Shown here one piece after another: positions 1-12,236 of a stretch of 64,000 bases of DNA. The stretch comes from Cerioporus squamosus (taxonomy: Eukaryota > Basidiomycota > Agaricomycetes > Polyporales > Polyporaceae): the NCBI GenBank assembly GCA_022592435.1, contig JABYQS010000038.1, positions 1-64,000 of the forward strand, read 5' to 3'. Both the position numbers and the translations under genes were made by a program. Numbering within the stretch: the stretch's first letter is position 1; every line of letters begins with the position of its first letter. The notes beneath the pieces are model-generated. The model did no database searches, was not told the DNA's origin, and saw only the letters and a program-made list of their open reading frames with translations.

Positions 1-2333
1 CATCTGCGACTACTTCAGCTTCAACCCTCGTATGGCTACTCTGGTTCGAAACCTCTCCGTCTCGCCCGAGGAAGATGAGAGGCCCTTTTGCTCCTGGAGA
101 CTATCCCGGTCGCCTTGCTATCGCGGCTTCCAAGTTGCGAAGCTATGGTATTCGGGGTCCATCGCGCTCACGGCAGGGCCATCTCTTTCCATGCCACCAC
201 ACTCATCCATATCAAAACATGCCTCCACGTCGAGGAGCTAACACTACAACAGCTGCGTTTCCGCACGACTGCAGAGCTCGCGCGGCTCTTGATCCTTGCC
301 GCGACTGCGACGTCTCGACTGCACGGACTTGAGGTTCCCGGTCAACGACAAAACACTGGCGGAGCTCCCGTTGGTATGACACGCTTTCGTGACAAGTGCA
401 AATTGTTGTCTCATGTAACGGTGTGTCGCGGCTCTGATCTGCAGGCAGGTGTGGTTTACGACTGACTGTTTCGATTAGATAGAATCCTCAGACGTCCGTG
501 CCCGCCACCTCATCACCCATGTCTACTTCGGCATTGCAGTTCCTGCGGTACGGCTTGGTCGCAGCCGATGTTTCTCCAGGTATGCCTTCACAGATGCTGT
601 CGCGAGTTTTGGCCATCGCTGACTGTTGGTGGGCTTACATAGACGGGGATCTCGCTCTTGACTTGTCCGTTCAAGCGCCTGCGGTCCCTGGAGGTTGACA
701 TCTACCAATACCGCACCTCCTGACCGCAAGGTATTCAGCAGGATCAATCACACGCTCAACTCGTCACCACCAAGCACACTCCATGACTTGACCAGACCTT
801 CACGACTGGGGAAGTCAAACGTCTCTCGCGTGGTATGGAAGGACCCACTGCAGTGCAGAAGTGTCAGCTACTATAGGATACTCTCCTTGGGCTTGGGAAA
901 CCGCGCGTAGTCGTCAAGAACCACAGGCCAAGCGAAACAGACTCGGATTTGGTCCGAGTGGATATGCAGCTGCTTTCCGCGTCTCCACGAGCGCAAGTTG
1001 TTGCGAGTACAGTGCTCATCTGGTGTGTATGATACTTATGTACTTATCTGAACCATTCCCTTCTATGGCTTACCTGTTCACCAGAGTCTGACGATGGACA
1101 GGGACACCTCGGTCATGACGCGCATGTTATAGCTGCAGCCGCCTCACCAGACGGCCGATACATTGCGACCAGCGCAGAAGATATACCATCATCATATGGA
1201 GCGGGATGTCATCTCACAGACGGTTCTCGTCGAGATACAGGGCCCAGAACTCATATATAACCCTCTGGCCTCGTATACCCCGAGTACGGACAATCAGAGC
1301 TCTCGCCTTCTCAGATACCGGCGAGTTCTTGGCCGCCGCCAACGATTCCGATCTTCTCATCTACCGCGTCGCTGACGGCTCCCTGGTCACCTCCATTGGA
1401 GTTGGCGGGCGCGCGCTCCTCCTGCGCATGGCGGGGCGACGGTCTCGACCATGTCATTCTCTCCATATTGGGATACACGGCGAATGACCCGACCTCCCAC
1501 TCGCTTGTCAGGATGTGGGTTCAGCTACCGGGGGACCTCGTCCACTCTGCCAGTCGCCCCGCTGCCTTTTCACCTCCCGCACCAGTTGTCCTGGACGACT
1601 CCGAGTCTGTCGGTTTCCCCCAGCTATCGCCCAGCGGCAGAACCGTCGCTGCACGAGCCGCTCCGACCAGGTGTGCCACATCTGGCGCATGGTCGCCCGG
1701 GTCGCACCTACTCCTGAGTATGAAGTGCACCACTTGACGTACAGGTGCACGGACCCGGACGTCGCGCCATCTTGTGCGAGCCTCGTCGACGATGACCAGC
1801 TTGTTGTCGGGTTCAGTGATGGCACCCTCTGCTGGTGGGACATATCCGTATTCCCGCTAGCCACGACAGAACCACGCGGCGTCCTCACACTGCATCCCGG
1901 AAAGTCAGACTCGTGGTCCACCAAAGTGACTCGCTTGTCCGTGTCGCCACACCGCTCCTTCCTCGTCGCATACTCGGCACACGGACTGACGGTATGGGTG
2001 TTGCGGCGAGAGGACTTTGGATGCTGCGCGCAAAGTGGTCTGAGGGACGTCAAGATCTCTCTACATCTCTCTCTCCAGGGCCACGCGAAGCCGGTCATGG
2101 CTGCGTGCATCTCTCACTGCGAGCGGTATGTCGCCACTGCCTCCTATGACACCACCGTGTCCCTGTGGAGTGTCGAGGACGGATCGCTTCTGTGGACCTT
2201 TGAGGACCACCATGCCACGGTGTGGCACCTTGTGTTCACGCTGGATGGGAAGAGTTTGGTGTCGGCGGATGAGGAGGGAGAGGTTTGTATGCACGTCTTG
2301 GGCAGGTTCATCAGGGGACATTCTGTGATCTAG
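1..2333 (+). pseudogene. F-box/WD40 gene, copy 1 (5'-truncated by window edge, multiple frameshifts)
   Basis: This is a copy of the F-box/WD40 gene described at 26103-28641. It begins inside exon 1, about 60 codons in, so the F-box itself is outside the window. Against copies 2 and 3 there are at least ten small indels between about 80 and 1660, many in short homopolymers (near 82, 132, 346, 530, 670, 720 and 1650), so no single frame reads through. From about 1650 to the stop at 2331-2333 the frame is open and close to copy 2, covering the C-terminal WD repeats. Exons 1-2 resemble copy 3, while exon 3 and the 3' end resemble copy 2, so it is a mosaic. It is probably a decayed gene; poor consensus quality in a repeat would look similar. 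Confidence 0.85.
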
Positions 2334-5300
2334 ATCCATTTTCGGCAGTTGAACGATGTATAAGACATGACGTATTCTCCGTTTTCCATGTGTTTTCTTG
2401 TTTGGAGTCAATTCTACTTATCTCAGGATACGAGAGGATACGTATGAACATTTTATGTACAAGGCGATTGTTTGCTTCAGCAATGCAGTGAGAAACGTCG
2501 TCATACTGTAAATCCGAATGCATGTGTTTGACAACCCTACTATACAGCATTAGGAGGCCCAAAGGGTACACTATGGCCGTGGACGTCGAGGGTGCTGCTA
2601 GAGCCTGCGGTCGCCAGTCACGGTGGCCACCGGAGTTGTACAGTACCCAACACCGAATGACATTCGTTGTCCCGCTCCTATACGCGTATTCGTAGGTGGA
2701 GCACGCACTGTTGAATTCTCCGTGAACCCACAGGTCAAGAAGGCTCTCGCCGTCTGTCTTCTCGTGCGATTGCAAGCTCGAGACGCATGCAACGACTCCT
2801 GTAATTCTGCAGGGACATACCTTCGCCCATGTCCTAGCGTGTTCGTGCGTCCCGTGTGCTTGCTCTCCTCCTGATCTCCGAGCGCGGGTGCTCGTGCTTA
2901 CGCGGACTTCGCGGACGGGAGCTGCAGGAATCGTTCCTGAGTCATGTGTGAAATTGAGGACCTTCGAAATCATTGTGTGTCAAGATCTAGTATGCCGCGT
3001 CAGGAGACATCGGGCTTGGAATCGATTGTGTGCACGCTGCCTGTCAGCTCCGGAAGGGAAGAGAGGGAAGGCAGGACCCACATCATCGGAATAATCGAGT
3101 TCGGAGGGCGTGCACACGTTTGAGCGACGCGGCGGGGACACGCGTGGCGGGGCGGGCAGCGCGAGCGGTCAGAGCAAGCGACGGTAATCCGTGAGGAAGA
3201 AAATTGCGGTGGGCGGCGCGGCTACTAGTGAGCGATAGCAACGGCGATGACGAGGGTAGCACCGACGACGAGAGATTGAGTAGTGTTATCCACCTGACCG
3301 CCATATGTAACACCGACGATAATTGCAACAGCGACGACGACTCACCATCCCAGCGTCACCCGCTGCCGACAGCCCGTCGATGATCCTGCTCTTCCTCTCT
3401 TCCCCGACACTCACTGCCACGGCAGCGAGCGGGCAGTTAAGCTGGCAAGGTACAGGCTCCTATGTCGCTGCGAAGGTCGACTGGTCGGGCCCCCTGCATA
3501 CGCACAGCGACAAACGGGCGACTCTGCGTCCAACTTAGCACGCCTCTCCAACAACGAATTCTGTCGTCAGATCCCCGGTGGATATCTTGTTGAATTGGAA
3601 TACTAGTACGGTGGTGCGGCACGAGAAGTCTTCACGGGTGGCTAAGCTTGCAGTCAGTTGGAGCTAAGCAAAAATGTAACTTATTGTGCGCACCCTAAAA
3701 GAGTCTCTGGTTGTCGGTTGCTGACGTTCTAGCCTTCGAAGTACGTCTGGCCCGGGGGATAACCACAGCAAGTCTCAAGTTGGGTCCTCCTCGTGGGCGC
3801 CCACATTGATGCGAGCCACGTGGAGGCGTAGTGACGCAAGCGCGCTGTCTCGTCCGCCGTCGCTCTCGCTCACTCACTCACTCCCTGTCGACCATCTCCT
3901 CCTCCTCCATATCTTTGCTCACAATTGTTGCCCGCTCTGGCTGCTCCGCTACGCATGCTGTCTCTCCTGCATCTCTCTCGTCCGCCGTCCTCTCCCTCGC
4001 GCAGTACGCGCACGCACCACACAGGGCCTCGAGAGTCGAGCCGTACCTCTATGGGCAAGTCATGGAGCTGTATTCGCCAGGCCTAGGACCGTCAATGAAT
4101 ATTTGCCTCGATTCCTGAAGGAGGCCTAGGCTTAGGCGGCTGCTCCCAAGGACAAGGCCAGTCCGAGTACTCGACGGCGATCTGGGACGTATGTCCACCG
4201 GTCTCTCTACCTCAAGGCTGAAGGAGTTCTGTCTGCTTCATTTCTTCCGTGCTCGTCCTTGCGTACTTGCCTCGATACGAACACGCCTGGAGCTGGATGC
4301 TGACGAGAAAACGCAGTATTTGGCGGCGATCTGGAACATGATCCACTTGACGGAGGCCGAGCGCAAGCTTCGTCGAGGCTGCCGAGTCCATGAGACGGCC
4401 ACGACTTGTCGCCGCGCTTCGCCAGCCCGCTGCATGATGTGTCCGGGAGATGAAGAAGGAGGGGAGGAAAAGGAGGCTTTGTGCGTGAACGCGGGATGGA
4501 CTTGCTGTACGATATACGTTCCACGCGGTGTGACGCGGATATAGGTGTGTCAACTGTTCAGAATCTTATCCTATGCATTTTGTTTCCTCTCTCTTCGTCA
4601 TTTGTCTGCGTGTGCGTGCGTTCGTCGGGTCCGGAGGACTCGTCACCACGGAGGCTTGGCGGTTTCATGAGTTCATGGAAGAGGTTTTCGAAACATGGTA
4701 CGCCGCGCTCGTCGAAATTGCTACCTCGCCGTGCTGACTTCCATGTCGTATATGCGCGTTCCTCGCCAACGTCAACATTCATCTCGCACCTATCGCTCAC
4801 AAGCAGACATGGAGGAGGCGACCGCTTGCGTTTGCGCTGGCGTAACGACGTACTGGCGCGAGGACGTTCTGGTGTGAGGACGTACTAGAGTCGTCTCAGG
4901 ACCAGGACTAAAGTGAACATCCGCCCTGCAGCGAGCATGCAGGTATGTCCCACTCGCTGCAACAGCGGAGGTGACTGCAGCGCCCGTCGTGCTCACAGGA
5001 CGACCGACACAGTACCCAGTGTCGCGTGCGAGACCCTCCACGCCTCGTCTTTCGTCCGACGCGCTCTCTGACTATGTCCTTTGGTGGTACCCCCGACGCG
5101 GGACTCTTGCAGGCCGGCGCATACAAGCATTGTCGTACTCTTCAACTCGTCGCGGTCCTCGTCTGCCCTCTCAATCGCGCACATCCAACACCATCTCCAG
5201 CAACTGCACACGACGCTGGTAAGGACTCCCACCGAATGCGACCCTCACGTTCGTTCTTGTCCATTCTGTCAGTACGGAATCCCTCCGTCTGATCATGTCT

Positions 5301-8300
5301 AACATACCCGCCTCGCACCACTCTGCACAGGAAGTCCCTGGTGCGTCGCCGCAGCTATACTGGCCAGTCGCACGCCTGCCGAGCACTACAAGCTACGGGA
5401 CCTGTGCCCTAGTATCCTCGACTTAGCATCCTTGTCTCTCGCGAAGACATAAGTCGAACTCTGCTGCGTCTTCGACCCCATCTCTAACACCTCGACTCTC
5501 TACACTCTCGGGACACCGGTTCGATTGTCTTGCACAGTCTACGGTATACGATCGCAGTGCTCGTGGAGCGTTCAGCCCTCTCGTCCTCACGCCGTCCGTT
5601 CCTCGCTGTCCGCTGCCCGTCTCAATCTCTTCCCCTCCAGTGCTTGCTCAGACTCAAGACCTACGATTGCGAGCGCGAGCAAGCCGTGAGATCGAGCTCA
5701 CACAGGCCGCATACTCCGTCGTCGCCCCCTTCTTCCCCTGCCGTCCTCGCGCTCGCACCGCCCATTTCTCCATGTTCGCCCGAGAGACGTCCGATGCAGA
5801 CTGCATCCGACGCATCCTCGCTCGTAGTCGGAGGTATGCGAGGCAAATGCGCAATCTGCTCTGTGCGTTTGGGAGGCCACTAATTCATGCCGCTTGCGCA
5901 CAGGACTCAGGTCGAATGATAGCTCGAGCTTGCAGATCCGCACCACGCTCGCACCGCACCCGACGTCTTCCCGCTCCTCCCTGTAGCTGCTTCGATGAGG
6001 GACCGCGACGCCCGGACGCGCGCGCCTCCTTTCTGCCTTTCCCTCTTCCCCCTCCTCGGATGCCGGATCCCGAGCACGCCCGCGAATCTCAGTGCTCTGA
6101 CTCTACCTCGTACATCCGCCCTCGTCCTCGCTCCGGTATGCTCGTCTCACCGGCAATGGACGCGCTTCTCCCTGGCTCACGTTCTTATGCGCAGGAGCAC
6201 TTCCTCGCCATCTCTCAGACCTCATCGCTGATACTGGCTGCGCTTCCCCGAGTCTCGAGGCCTCCAATTCCTCCGAGCCGTCGCGCATCGCAGGACACAC
6301 AGAGCTTGCGGTCAGAGCCGCCGAGCCCGGGGCATGCGCCCGCGAGCTAGCTGCTCACCCACAGGACTCGGAGTATGTGGCACTGGCGACCGCGGCGCGT
6401 CTTCCTGCTGCTTTCTCAATGTTCGCTTCCCCCACCGGCGGACGTCAGACGGTCAGAACGAGGTGTTCGTATGAACGCGGGCAGTCGGACTCCCTCCTCA
6501 CCCTGTTTCCTTGTTCTCGGGCTGCCAGTCGCCAAGTTGGAGCGCTGCTGCTGGCTCGGAGACGTCTGCGTACGACGTAGGAGTGTCCTGCGGCTGAACG
6601 AAGCTCCTGTGAGTACCATGACGGTTCACCCGCAAATACGTCACATATGTGCAGGTCCTCGACTGTCGTCTGCGCTAGTCGGAAGTCAAACTTAGTCCAG
6701 GTAAGTCTCAATTCTCGAATTGAGACATACAGAACTTGTTGCTGACGCCTACAAGTGAATTGTCAAGTTTCGAACCCACGGGCCGCGCGCGCGACATCCC
6801 AGTCTCCTTGACTCCTCCGCGGAGCTACGGGCACGCGTAACCTGCCAGTTGGTTCCCTCCGCCTCTGGTGTTTCTTGCGTTCGGACTCGCACCTCGCGCT
6901 GCTCCCTAGTCGCTCCGCCCACGTCCAAACTCTCCCTCCGGCGACTCGTGTCGTCGCCACGCACTCTGCTCTTGCGCCAGAACTCAATCGCCTCATCTCG
7001 ATGGCTCGAACCCGTGCCGTACACGGGAACCCTAAACGTCGACCAGCTCCTGCACAACCCGCGACTCTCGGACGCACACGCATACATGCATTAACTCAAG
7101 GACCATCTCAAACAAGTCTAACAATCTCAAACCCTCTCGGACCGGCGCCTCGACCCCGCTACAGACGCGCAGGACTCCGAGCGTCCTTCGCGCTGCCCGG
7201 AGCGTCCGGCGTCGACCTACGCGCAAGAGCGACCAGCCACCCCGAGCCCGGTCATGGGAGCTGTGGCGAGCGCGAAGAGGTCGCTGTCGATGCCATTGTA
7301 GACTCGGAGCGCACCGCGCGTTGCAGATGGAGACGGACGTGTTACTACCAGCCTCCCTGGCCCAGCAACCCGGTGTTGAGTTCCGTGGGCTCGACAGTTC
7401 TTATCGGACGTGGCGTTTACGAACTTGCGAGACGCAGTCGACCAAGTGTCGCAGTCGTCCAGTGTCGCCTTCAACCCCTTTCCATCCGGTTCGCGACGAT
7501 CGCAGACGGCACGGCTGCCCAGACGTTGTGGACATGCGCCCCGTGTTCGACCCGCCGTCTCACACTCCGAATTCCCTTCGCGCACGCAGCGCGTTCCTCA
7601 CCGACGTGCGAAGCTGGAAATCACCCACAACCCCGGTCGAGGAGCCCAACCAGTTGGTACGTGGCGCTGTGTGTTCCTGCCAGACGATGTGTTGACATTT
7701 TGCCAGCTCCCAGATTTTCGTCGGCCATGGCGACTGCCCTGTGTAACACGCCGTCCGCGGACGAGACGCGTCATGGCTCGCCCTCCAGCCCATGCGACGG
7801 CCTCCGGGTGCCGGGGGAGCGTGCACGGGTCGACACCCTGCCGGGAGTCGAGCGACGTCGACGGCAAGACAGCGGCTATGGTTCCGATCTGCTATACGTG
7901 TACGTCCTCAAGCTCGAACCTATTACGCCGCTATGAGTACTCACCTCCACGTCCATCAGCTATGAACGCCTACGCCCGCGGCGCCTGCGTCTCGACCGGG
8001 CGACTGCCACGACTCACCTGCTAGCTGGTGCGACCGCCTCCAGGTGCCGTGGAAGGGAGCCCGGTTCGTCTTCCGGCAGGGAGTCGAGCGACAAACGGCG
8101 GCTCTGCTCTCCGATGTACTGCGTATGTACGTCCTGTATTTGGAACCTGTACGCGCAAGTGTGACTGGTACTAACCTTCGCATCCGTCAGCCATGAACAT
8201 TCGGACACCTACGCCGCGGCTCACGCGTCTTCGACCGAGCGACTGCCAAGGATCGCCGCTGCGTCTGCAGGTACGTGCTCCAGCCTCTAGATGTGGCTGC

Positions 8301-9639
8301 ACGTCGCGCTGACCGTGTCGCTCTCCAGAACCAGCCCGATGTCCGGCGACGTCTCCCGGACCATCAAGGCTCGTCGTCTCTTGCCTCGTCTGGGAAGGGC
8401 GCACGCGCGTCGACTGGACCTCTGCCGGCCATCATGCGCAATCCGGGATGCGCATGCTGACTCGGACGCTCCTCCACTCGGGACCACGTCGTCATACGCG
8501 AGTCGCGAGCCTCCTTGCGCTCTGCATCCGAGTCGTCGCGGACACCTCACTCACCTCTTCAGCAGCAAAGACGACGTTGGCGCTGGCCACGGCTCCCGGT
8601 GGGTACCTCATTCTACCTCTACCCGGTACACCCTGCGCAGCGCTGACTGCTAGTACTGCTGTTAGCTCGCGATGCACAAGCTGTCTGCGATCGCGTGAAA
8701 TCGGACGCACCGCTGTCTTCAAGCCGGGCGCACATTTCGCGACCGCAGGGGAGAGGTACGTGCGTGTGTGCTGCGACGGCGACGACCTCGACTGACGCTC
8801 TTCCCGTATCTAGCAGCTCGAACTGGGTGCGAAGCCCGTGCATCGCGGGCGCATGCTGGTCCTGCGTGCGACGCCGCCTGCCAGCGAGCACGGTCAGACG
8901 CGATCAAGGGACGTACCTGCGGGGTGCGAGCACCGCGGCCACCTCTCAAAAGCGCAACGTCTCCGCTATCCTTGCAGTGTCCGGCGACCTGGCTGCGAGC
9001 GAGTATCAGGTAAGCCTTGCTGCCCTCTACGTGCCGATCTCGCCTGTGTCTTCTCACTGCTTGGTACAGTTCTGCGCGGCATCTGGTGAGCGAACATGCA
9101 GAATCCCAGGAGCGCAAGTGAGCGTACAGAGAGAAGGACAGCGGCGCATGCAACAGAGAGAGGCTGGCGGAGGAGGTCGGTACGGTCGTGGTGGTGGGGG
9201 ACGCACGTCACAGGCGTAGTCGAGCGCGTGCGGCCAGGGAGGGCGACGCAGCGGGGACCCAGGTGGCGGGGCGGGCAGCGCGGGTGGCAGCGCGGGCGAC
9301 GGTGGACAGGAAGGACATGTTCGTGGGCAGTGTCTGAGTGAGTGAGAGCAGCGGCGACGACGAGGGCGCGTGCCGACGTCATCGCTACTGCGTGCCGGTG
9401 TCTCCGGTCTCGCCCTCGTCCGAGAGATATCGACCGACGCGGCGCGCACGCAGCGTACGTCTACTCGCTGCGAACGCCGCGCGTCCGACTCAGCACGCAG
9501 CGTCGCGTGCGAGACCCTCGACGCCCCGTCTCTCGTCCGACGCGCTCTCCGACTACGTACTGTGTAGCACCCTCACGCAAGCTCGACTCCCCAGGTCGTG
9601 CTCTCGCCCGACGCCGTACGCCGATAACTAAGCATGCAG

Positions 9640-9701
9640 GTACGTCCTAGTTGCTGCCAACGTGAAGTGTGCCGCAGCCGTCTCGCTAACTGCGTATACA
9701 G
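9640..9701 (+). other. Intron-like module, spacer 1, first copy
   Basis: A 62-nt segment starts GTACGTCC, carries a GCTAAC branch-point-like word 17 bases before its end and finishes TACAG. It is followed by GCAACAAAC and then GTCCGACTCAGCAC. The same arrangement occurs at six other places in the window. The splice signals are those of a fungal intron, but no coding frame spans it. Confidence 0.55.
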
Positions 9702-11452
9702 GCAACAAACTTTGCGTCCGACTCAGCACACAGCGAGAGCCTTCGTCAGCCTTCGATACTCGTCCGACGCGCTTTCCAACATACTATCCGCGGCTCATTT
9801 GATTGTCCTCGGGTGGTTGTCTACACCAACTGCGACTCGGTCCTCCTTGCAAGCGACGCTAGGGGCGGATCCCTCCTCAGTCCATTCGGACTTGGTCGCG
9901 ACACAGGCACTGACACCACCTGATACTCCTCACCGCGCCTGCATCGATGTCTTTGTGTCCTCTACTACGGCGCTGCCAAGTTCGGAGACACCGCTGTGCG
10001 CTGTGTCAGTACCGCGCCGCCGCCCCTGCTCTTCACGCTCGCGATTTCACACCTCGGACTTGTCCTTTGAACGTTGGGTTCGCTTCCAAAGGAGGGTATG
10101 CATGTGAGTCCCTGCCTTGCCGTACATCGGCTTCTCTCCACTTCCCGCCTTCACTGCAATCCCACCCTGGTCCCGGTGTTACGCTTACAAGACTGCTTTC
10201 AGCGCGTCCTTGCTGTAGTCATGCGGAGAGAAAAGGACTCGGGAGCGAATCTCAGTCCATAGAACAAGCTCGCGGATTAGCGAGAACATCTGGACTGCTC
10301 GTCGCGCGCACACAGCAGGACTGGTCGACTCCGCGCCCGATGCCTGCATTGCTTTCACTGCGCAGGGGGCTACCCTCGCGGATTGTCTGTTCTTCGACGA
10401 CGCAACCCGGCACACCTTCGTTCTCACACATTCTCAGACGTTAGCACTTCGGCGGCTCCTCGCCTCTCGTCTGCACACTCGAGTTAGATGCGGGTCGGAT
10501 GTATTCCAGGTAAGGTACTTGTCTACGTGATTCCGACGACTCATTGCTGACGCACATACAGGCAACACGCGCGACATCCGAGACTCGTCGACTGTTTCGC
10601 AGAGCCACAGGCAAAGGCAGTCTGCCAGAGGTTCCCCGCCGCCTCTTGCGCTGCTCCGGCTCGAACTCGCTTCTCCCAAGTCGCTCTGCCCGCGTTCAAG
10701 CTCTTCCTCCCCGACACATGTCGTTGACGTGCACTCTTGTCTCACGCCGATCCTTGGTCGTCTAATCTTGCACCCAAGCCGTACTCGGGAGCTCCTCCTG
10801 CGAACGTCGGTCGGCTGCTGGACAACTTACTACGCTAGCGGCTCTCGGATGCACACGCGTAGGTGCAACAATTGAAAAAGCCGTCTCAAGACCGCCTGCT
10901 GCAGGATCAAGACTCCGGCGCGACCTGAAATCGCAGACTGGCGCCGCCTCTGAGCTGTCGCCCTCGCATGGTAGCTGCGCCCGCGGCCGAAACCGCTGCC
11001 GAGCACGTCCACGTTCGAGAGCAACTGTCGCGTCGCACACCGCTACATGCAGGTCATCACGGTTAACGCGACGCAGACGTACTCGACAGGAGAACGCACG
11101 TACTGGACGTCCGAATCCCTCTAGCATGGACGCAGCACGACGCCTGTACATCCGAGGTCAGTCTCAGATTGCGGGAGCATGTTCGACAGGCTGAGCGCAC
11201 GCAACGTACGTCCTACTGCTTTGAACGCAGACGACGCGCTCACTGCATGAGCGTCCGACTCAGCACACCGCGTCGCGATATCGTGTGCGAGACCCTCGAC
11301 GCCTCGTCTCTCGCCTGACGCGCTCTCCGACTGCGTCCTTGGTGGCACCCTCACGCGAGCTGGACTCTGCAGGCTGCAGGTCATCGGTGCCCCTACAGAT
11401 GTGTCTCGTCGTGCTCTTGCCCGACGGCGTACGCAGGTGCCTAGACATGCAA

Positions 11453-11521
11453 GGTATGTCCTAGGTGCTGTCAACGCAGAGAGTGCCGCTGCCCGCAGCC
11501 GTCTCGCTAACTACGTACACA
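11453..11521 (+). other. Intron-like module, spacer 1, second copy
   Basis: A 69-nt relative of the module at 9640-9701. It has donor GTATGTCC, branch word GCTAAC and acceptor CACAG, and is followed by the same downstream word ending at 11550. Its counterpart in unit 2 is 25322-25390. Confidence 0.55.
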
Positions 11522-11618
11522 GGCGAGAAACGCTGCGTCCGACTCAGCACGCTCTCCGTGTCACGCTCGGGGAAATCGCGGTCGAGCGAGCCACCCACGC
11601 TCGACCTCCACCGCGTCC

Positions 11619-12236
11619 GTGCCTGTCCCTAAGCTGGACGACGTCTGGAAAACACACGACCTGATTCTTCGCGGTACGACGCAATACCATCCCTGGCGAT
11701 CGTCCCAGCTCTTCTCGGACAGGACTCGGAGATGGACCAAGAGAAGGTTCCGGGGTACGTGCATGTCCAGTTCGATCGGCATGTTCAGGATCAGCGACTG
11801 CACTCGACCCGTCGTCCAGCCTGGACGAAGCACCCGGTGCGCACTGCCATTGCCACAGAAGCGTCAATGTACATCCGCGAGGGGTACAGCCTGTGTTCGA
11901 GCAGCTGCCCTTTGTTTGCGCACATGCTCCGGGCTTGGCGTCTTACACGACAATGCCCGATCTGCAGCGTCAACTTGTACCAACGAGCGTTGGCGTCCAT
12001 GCAGTGATTCCGCTCCGATTCGGGCACGGTCAAGCAGTCGAGCCAATCATGCTCATAGGATAAGTTCAGATGAACTAACGCGCCCGGCGACATGGAAGGG
12101 AACAGGCAGAGCTGCTGATGCATGGACAGGTAGACACGCCTCGTGCATGCGGAAACCGTGTATGACAGGCACAGCAGGCCCCAGTGTCAATGTCGCTGCG
12201 ACCCATGGTGTCCGTTCGCTCTATCCTCCTCCCACC
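11619..12236 (+). promoter_or_regulatory. Conserved 5' flank of F-box/WD40 copy 2, with a RING-like peptide relic
   Basis: About 600 bp upstream of the copy 2 start are almost identical to 25487-26102 and recognisable at 39110-39788, so this flank travels with each gene copy and probably holds its promoter and 5' leader. The start codon at 12237 sits in a good context (CCACC before ATG). One frame (11732-12007) encodes a short peptide with CSSSC and, further on, CPIC, which recalls half of a RING finger. In the copy 4 flank its N-terminal part and key His/Trp are changed, so I treat it as a relic or chance, not a gene. Confidence 0.4.

Larger units (their letters stand above)
2334..12236. repeat. 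Spacer of tandem unit 1, apparently non-coding
   Basis: This is a 9.9-kb block between F-box/WD40 copies 1 and 2. It repeats as 14772-26102 with high identity and a near-constant offset of about 12.44 kb up to 6300, then 14.02-14.05 kb from 8.3 to 11.1 kb. Many short open frames exist, but indels between the two copies break them (for example a C-run near 5725 against 18160), so I accept no protein gene. The block is internally repetitive: the word GTCCGACTCAGCAC recurs at 9483, 9716, 11253 and 11537, each time near sequence with intron-like splice signals. A purine-rich stretch near 3130-3270 is echoed near 9230-9370. It could be a decayed multi-exon gene or a source of long non-coding RNA. 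Confidence 0.75.

Noticed and set aside
6875..7936. A 353-codon open frame in spacer 1
   Set aside because: Its counterpart in spacer 2 (20434-21015) is shorter with different breaks, the sequence is low-complexity, and no domain or intron pattern supports it.
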